Shown here: positions 12,358 to 13,220 of the stretch, one piece after another | Numbering within the stretch: the first letter of the stretch is position 1 | Layout: the number at the start of each line of letters is the position of its first letter | DNA from: Pseudomonadota bacterium | Lineage (GTDB): Bacteria; Myxococcota; Myxococcia; Myxococcales; Anaeromyxobacteraceae | Assembly (NCBI GenBank): GCA_023419875.1 | Contig: JAEZXM010000437.1 | Location: 1 to 13,220 of the forward strand | Length of the DNA: 13,220 bases | Direction: 5' to 3' | Position numbers and translations under genes: made by a program | Notes under the pieces: model-generated | Databases searched by the model: none | What the model was told of the DNA's origin: nothing | What the model saw: only the letters and a program-made list of their open reading frames with translations

Positions 12358-13220
12358 TCACCACGCCGCGCGATCGAAGCTCCCCGTGTGCCCCGGCCCC
12401 ACGGGCTCGCCGCGGCGCAGGCCACGCCACACGGCGAGGGCGCGCTCCGGCTCGTACGGCCGGCGCACGAGGTGGACGCGCAGGGCGCGGGCGCCCGCGT
12501 TCGCGAGGGCGCGGAGCCGCGGCGCGAGGCTGTAGGGGGCCTCGCCCACCGTCGTGCTCCTGCAGCGGTCGTTCACGACCAGAACGCGGCCCCCGTGCGA
12601 GGACTCGAGCTCCATCGTCTCGAAGGCGCAGTCGGCCGGCCCGGGGCAGCTCCCGCGCAGGGTCGCGAACGGGCACGACTCGGAGAGGAACAGGGGCGCG
12701 TCCTCGTACACCACCACCGCGGCGGCGGCGCCCAGGATGGAGAGGAGCGCGGTGAGGTTCGCGCGGACGTCCTCGAGCGAGAGCGTCACCCGCCGGATCC
12801 CCATCTCCCGGAGCGCCAGGGCCGCGCCGCGGTTCACGCAGTGGAGCGGCCAGTCCGCGGTGAGGTCGAGGCCCTGCGGGTCGCCGGGACGGAGACCGAG
12901 CTGCGCCCACGACGCGGCGTTGGTGAGCTCCCAGCGGGCGAACCCGGCGGCGCGGAGCGCGGCGATCCGGGCCCGGAGCGCCTTGTCTTCCCACGCCCGC
13001 ACGACGAGCGGGAGCCCGAGCCGGAGCCGGTCGCGCCCGCCCGCGCGCACGGCCAGCGCGTCGAGCCGCGGGACGAGGTCGCGCACCGGCTCGCGGCCGA
13101 GGTCGATCACGATCTCCTCGGCCGCGGTGAGGTCGTCGGGCGCGAAGGCGTCGAGGGTGGCCAGGCGATCGACCTTCAGGATCCACGCCGTGCCCGAGCC
13201 CGTGCCCGGCGCTTCGAGGC
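12358..13220 (-). CDS. Peptidase U32 family protein (partial, 5' end outside the window)
   Basis: C-terminal part of a U32-family protein. The reading frame stays open through the right edge of the window: the segment before the in-frame GTG at 13110 translates to coherent protein (for example WILKVDRLATLDAFAPDDL), so that GTG is internal and at least 286 residues are present. U32 proteins include collagenase-like peptidases, the RlhA rRNA hydroxylase and UbiU/UbiV. Counting from the GTG at 13110, four Cys stand in the family's cluster arrangement: Cys146, Cys155 and Cys161 (CPFATLRGSC, then PADC) and Cys183 in NDRC, a likely [4Fe-4S] site. The strand-helix pattern (WELTNAASW, ADWPLHCVNRGAALAL, RRVTLSLEDV) fits the second half of the TIM-barrel. 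The subfamily cannot be named without the N-terminus. It is followed at short distance by the LTA-synthase-like gene. Confidence 0.75.
   Translation of the reverse strand, partial: LEAPGTGSGTAWILKVDRLATLDAFAPDDLTAAEEIVIDLGREPVRDLVPRLDALAVRAGGRDRLRLGLPLVVRAWEDKALRARIAALRAAGFARWELTNAASWAQLGLRPGDPQGLDLTADWPLHCVNRGAALALREMGIRRVTLSLEDVRANLTALLSILGAAAAVVVYEDAPLFLSESCPFATLRGSCPGPADCAFETMELESSHGGRVLVVNDRCRSTTVGEAPYSLAPRLRALANAGARALRVHLVRRPYEPERALAVWRGLRRGEPVGPGHTGSFDRAAW

Noticed and set aside
12358..13110. A complete 250-aa gene starting at 13110
   Set aside because: The frame continues with coherent protein sequence to the window edge and the GTG at 13110 lies inside it, so the gene is truncated by the window.
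1068..13220. A defence, secondary-metabolite or other undescribed multi-gene system
   Set aside because: Neighbouring genes are assigned to separate housekeeping or degradative families and no cluster of co-directed unknown genes exists in the window.

Overview
The window is GC-rich (about 70% by eye, with G/C strongly preferred at third codon positions). It carries nine protein genes of a free-living, polymer-degrading Gram-negative bacterium. A secreted M6-type protease with LamG and FnIII modules, a lipoprotein xylanase with a Cys-rich bacterial repeat plus malectin-like domain, and this codon bias suggest a myxobacterium (Myxococcota, perhaps Anaeromyxobacter-like). That assignment rests on gene content and style only; no rRNA or other phylogenetic marker is present. 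No RNA genes, CRISPR arrays, phage genes or complete insertion sequences were seen.

Left part (1-1720). A RAYT-like (REP-associated tyrosine transposase) gene is flanked on both sides by GC-rich palindromic sequence sharing a 13-base word. Convergent to it lies a small VOC/glyoxalase-fold gene. The 281-bp gap between them holds two clean inverted repeats and a short GCCCT tandem run.

Centre (1935-9234). A fold-type I PLP aminotransferase is followed, behind a recognisable sigma70-like promoter, by a large secreted M6 metalloprotease with FnIII and LamG modules and a good intrinsic terminator. Next comes a xylan-degrading pair in convergent orientation: a signal-peptide-bearing GH8 enzyme of the reducing-end xylose-releasing exo-oligoxylanase (Rex) type on the + strand, and a GH10 endo-xylanase lipoprotein on the - strand. 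The likely division of labour is that the GH10 enzyme cuts xylan into oligosaccharides outside the cell and the GH8 enzyme trims those oligosaccharides.

Right part (9363-13220, all on the - strand). In transcription order there is a U32-family protein with a probable four-Cys iron-sulfur site (its 5' end runs off the window), an LTA-synthase/OpgB-like phosphoglycerol transferase with five membrane segments, and an NmrA-type NAD(P)-binding protein. The first two are 33-60 bp apart and may be co-transcribed.

I did not find evidence of an undescribed multi-gene system. The most distinctive items are the RAYT-like gene that lacks a tyrosine at the usual place together with its flanking palindromes, and the exported Rex-like GH8 enzyme next to a malectin-domain GH10 lipoprotein.
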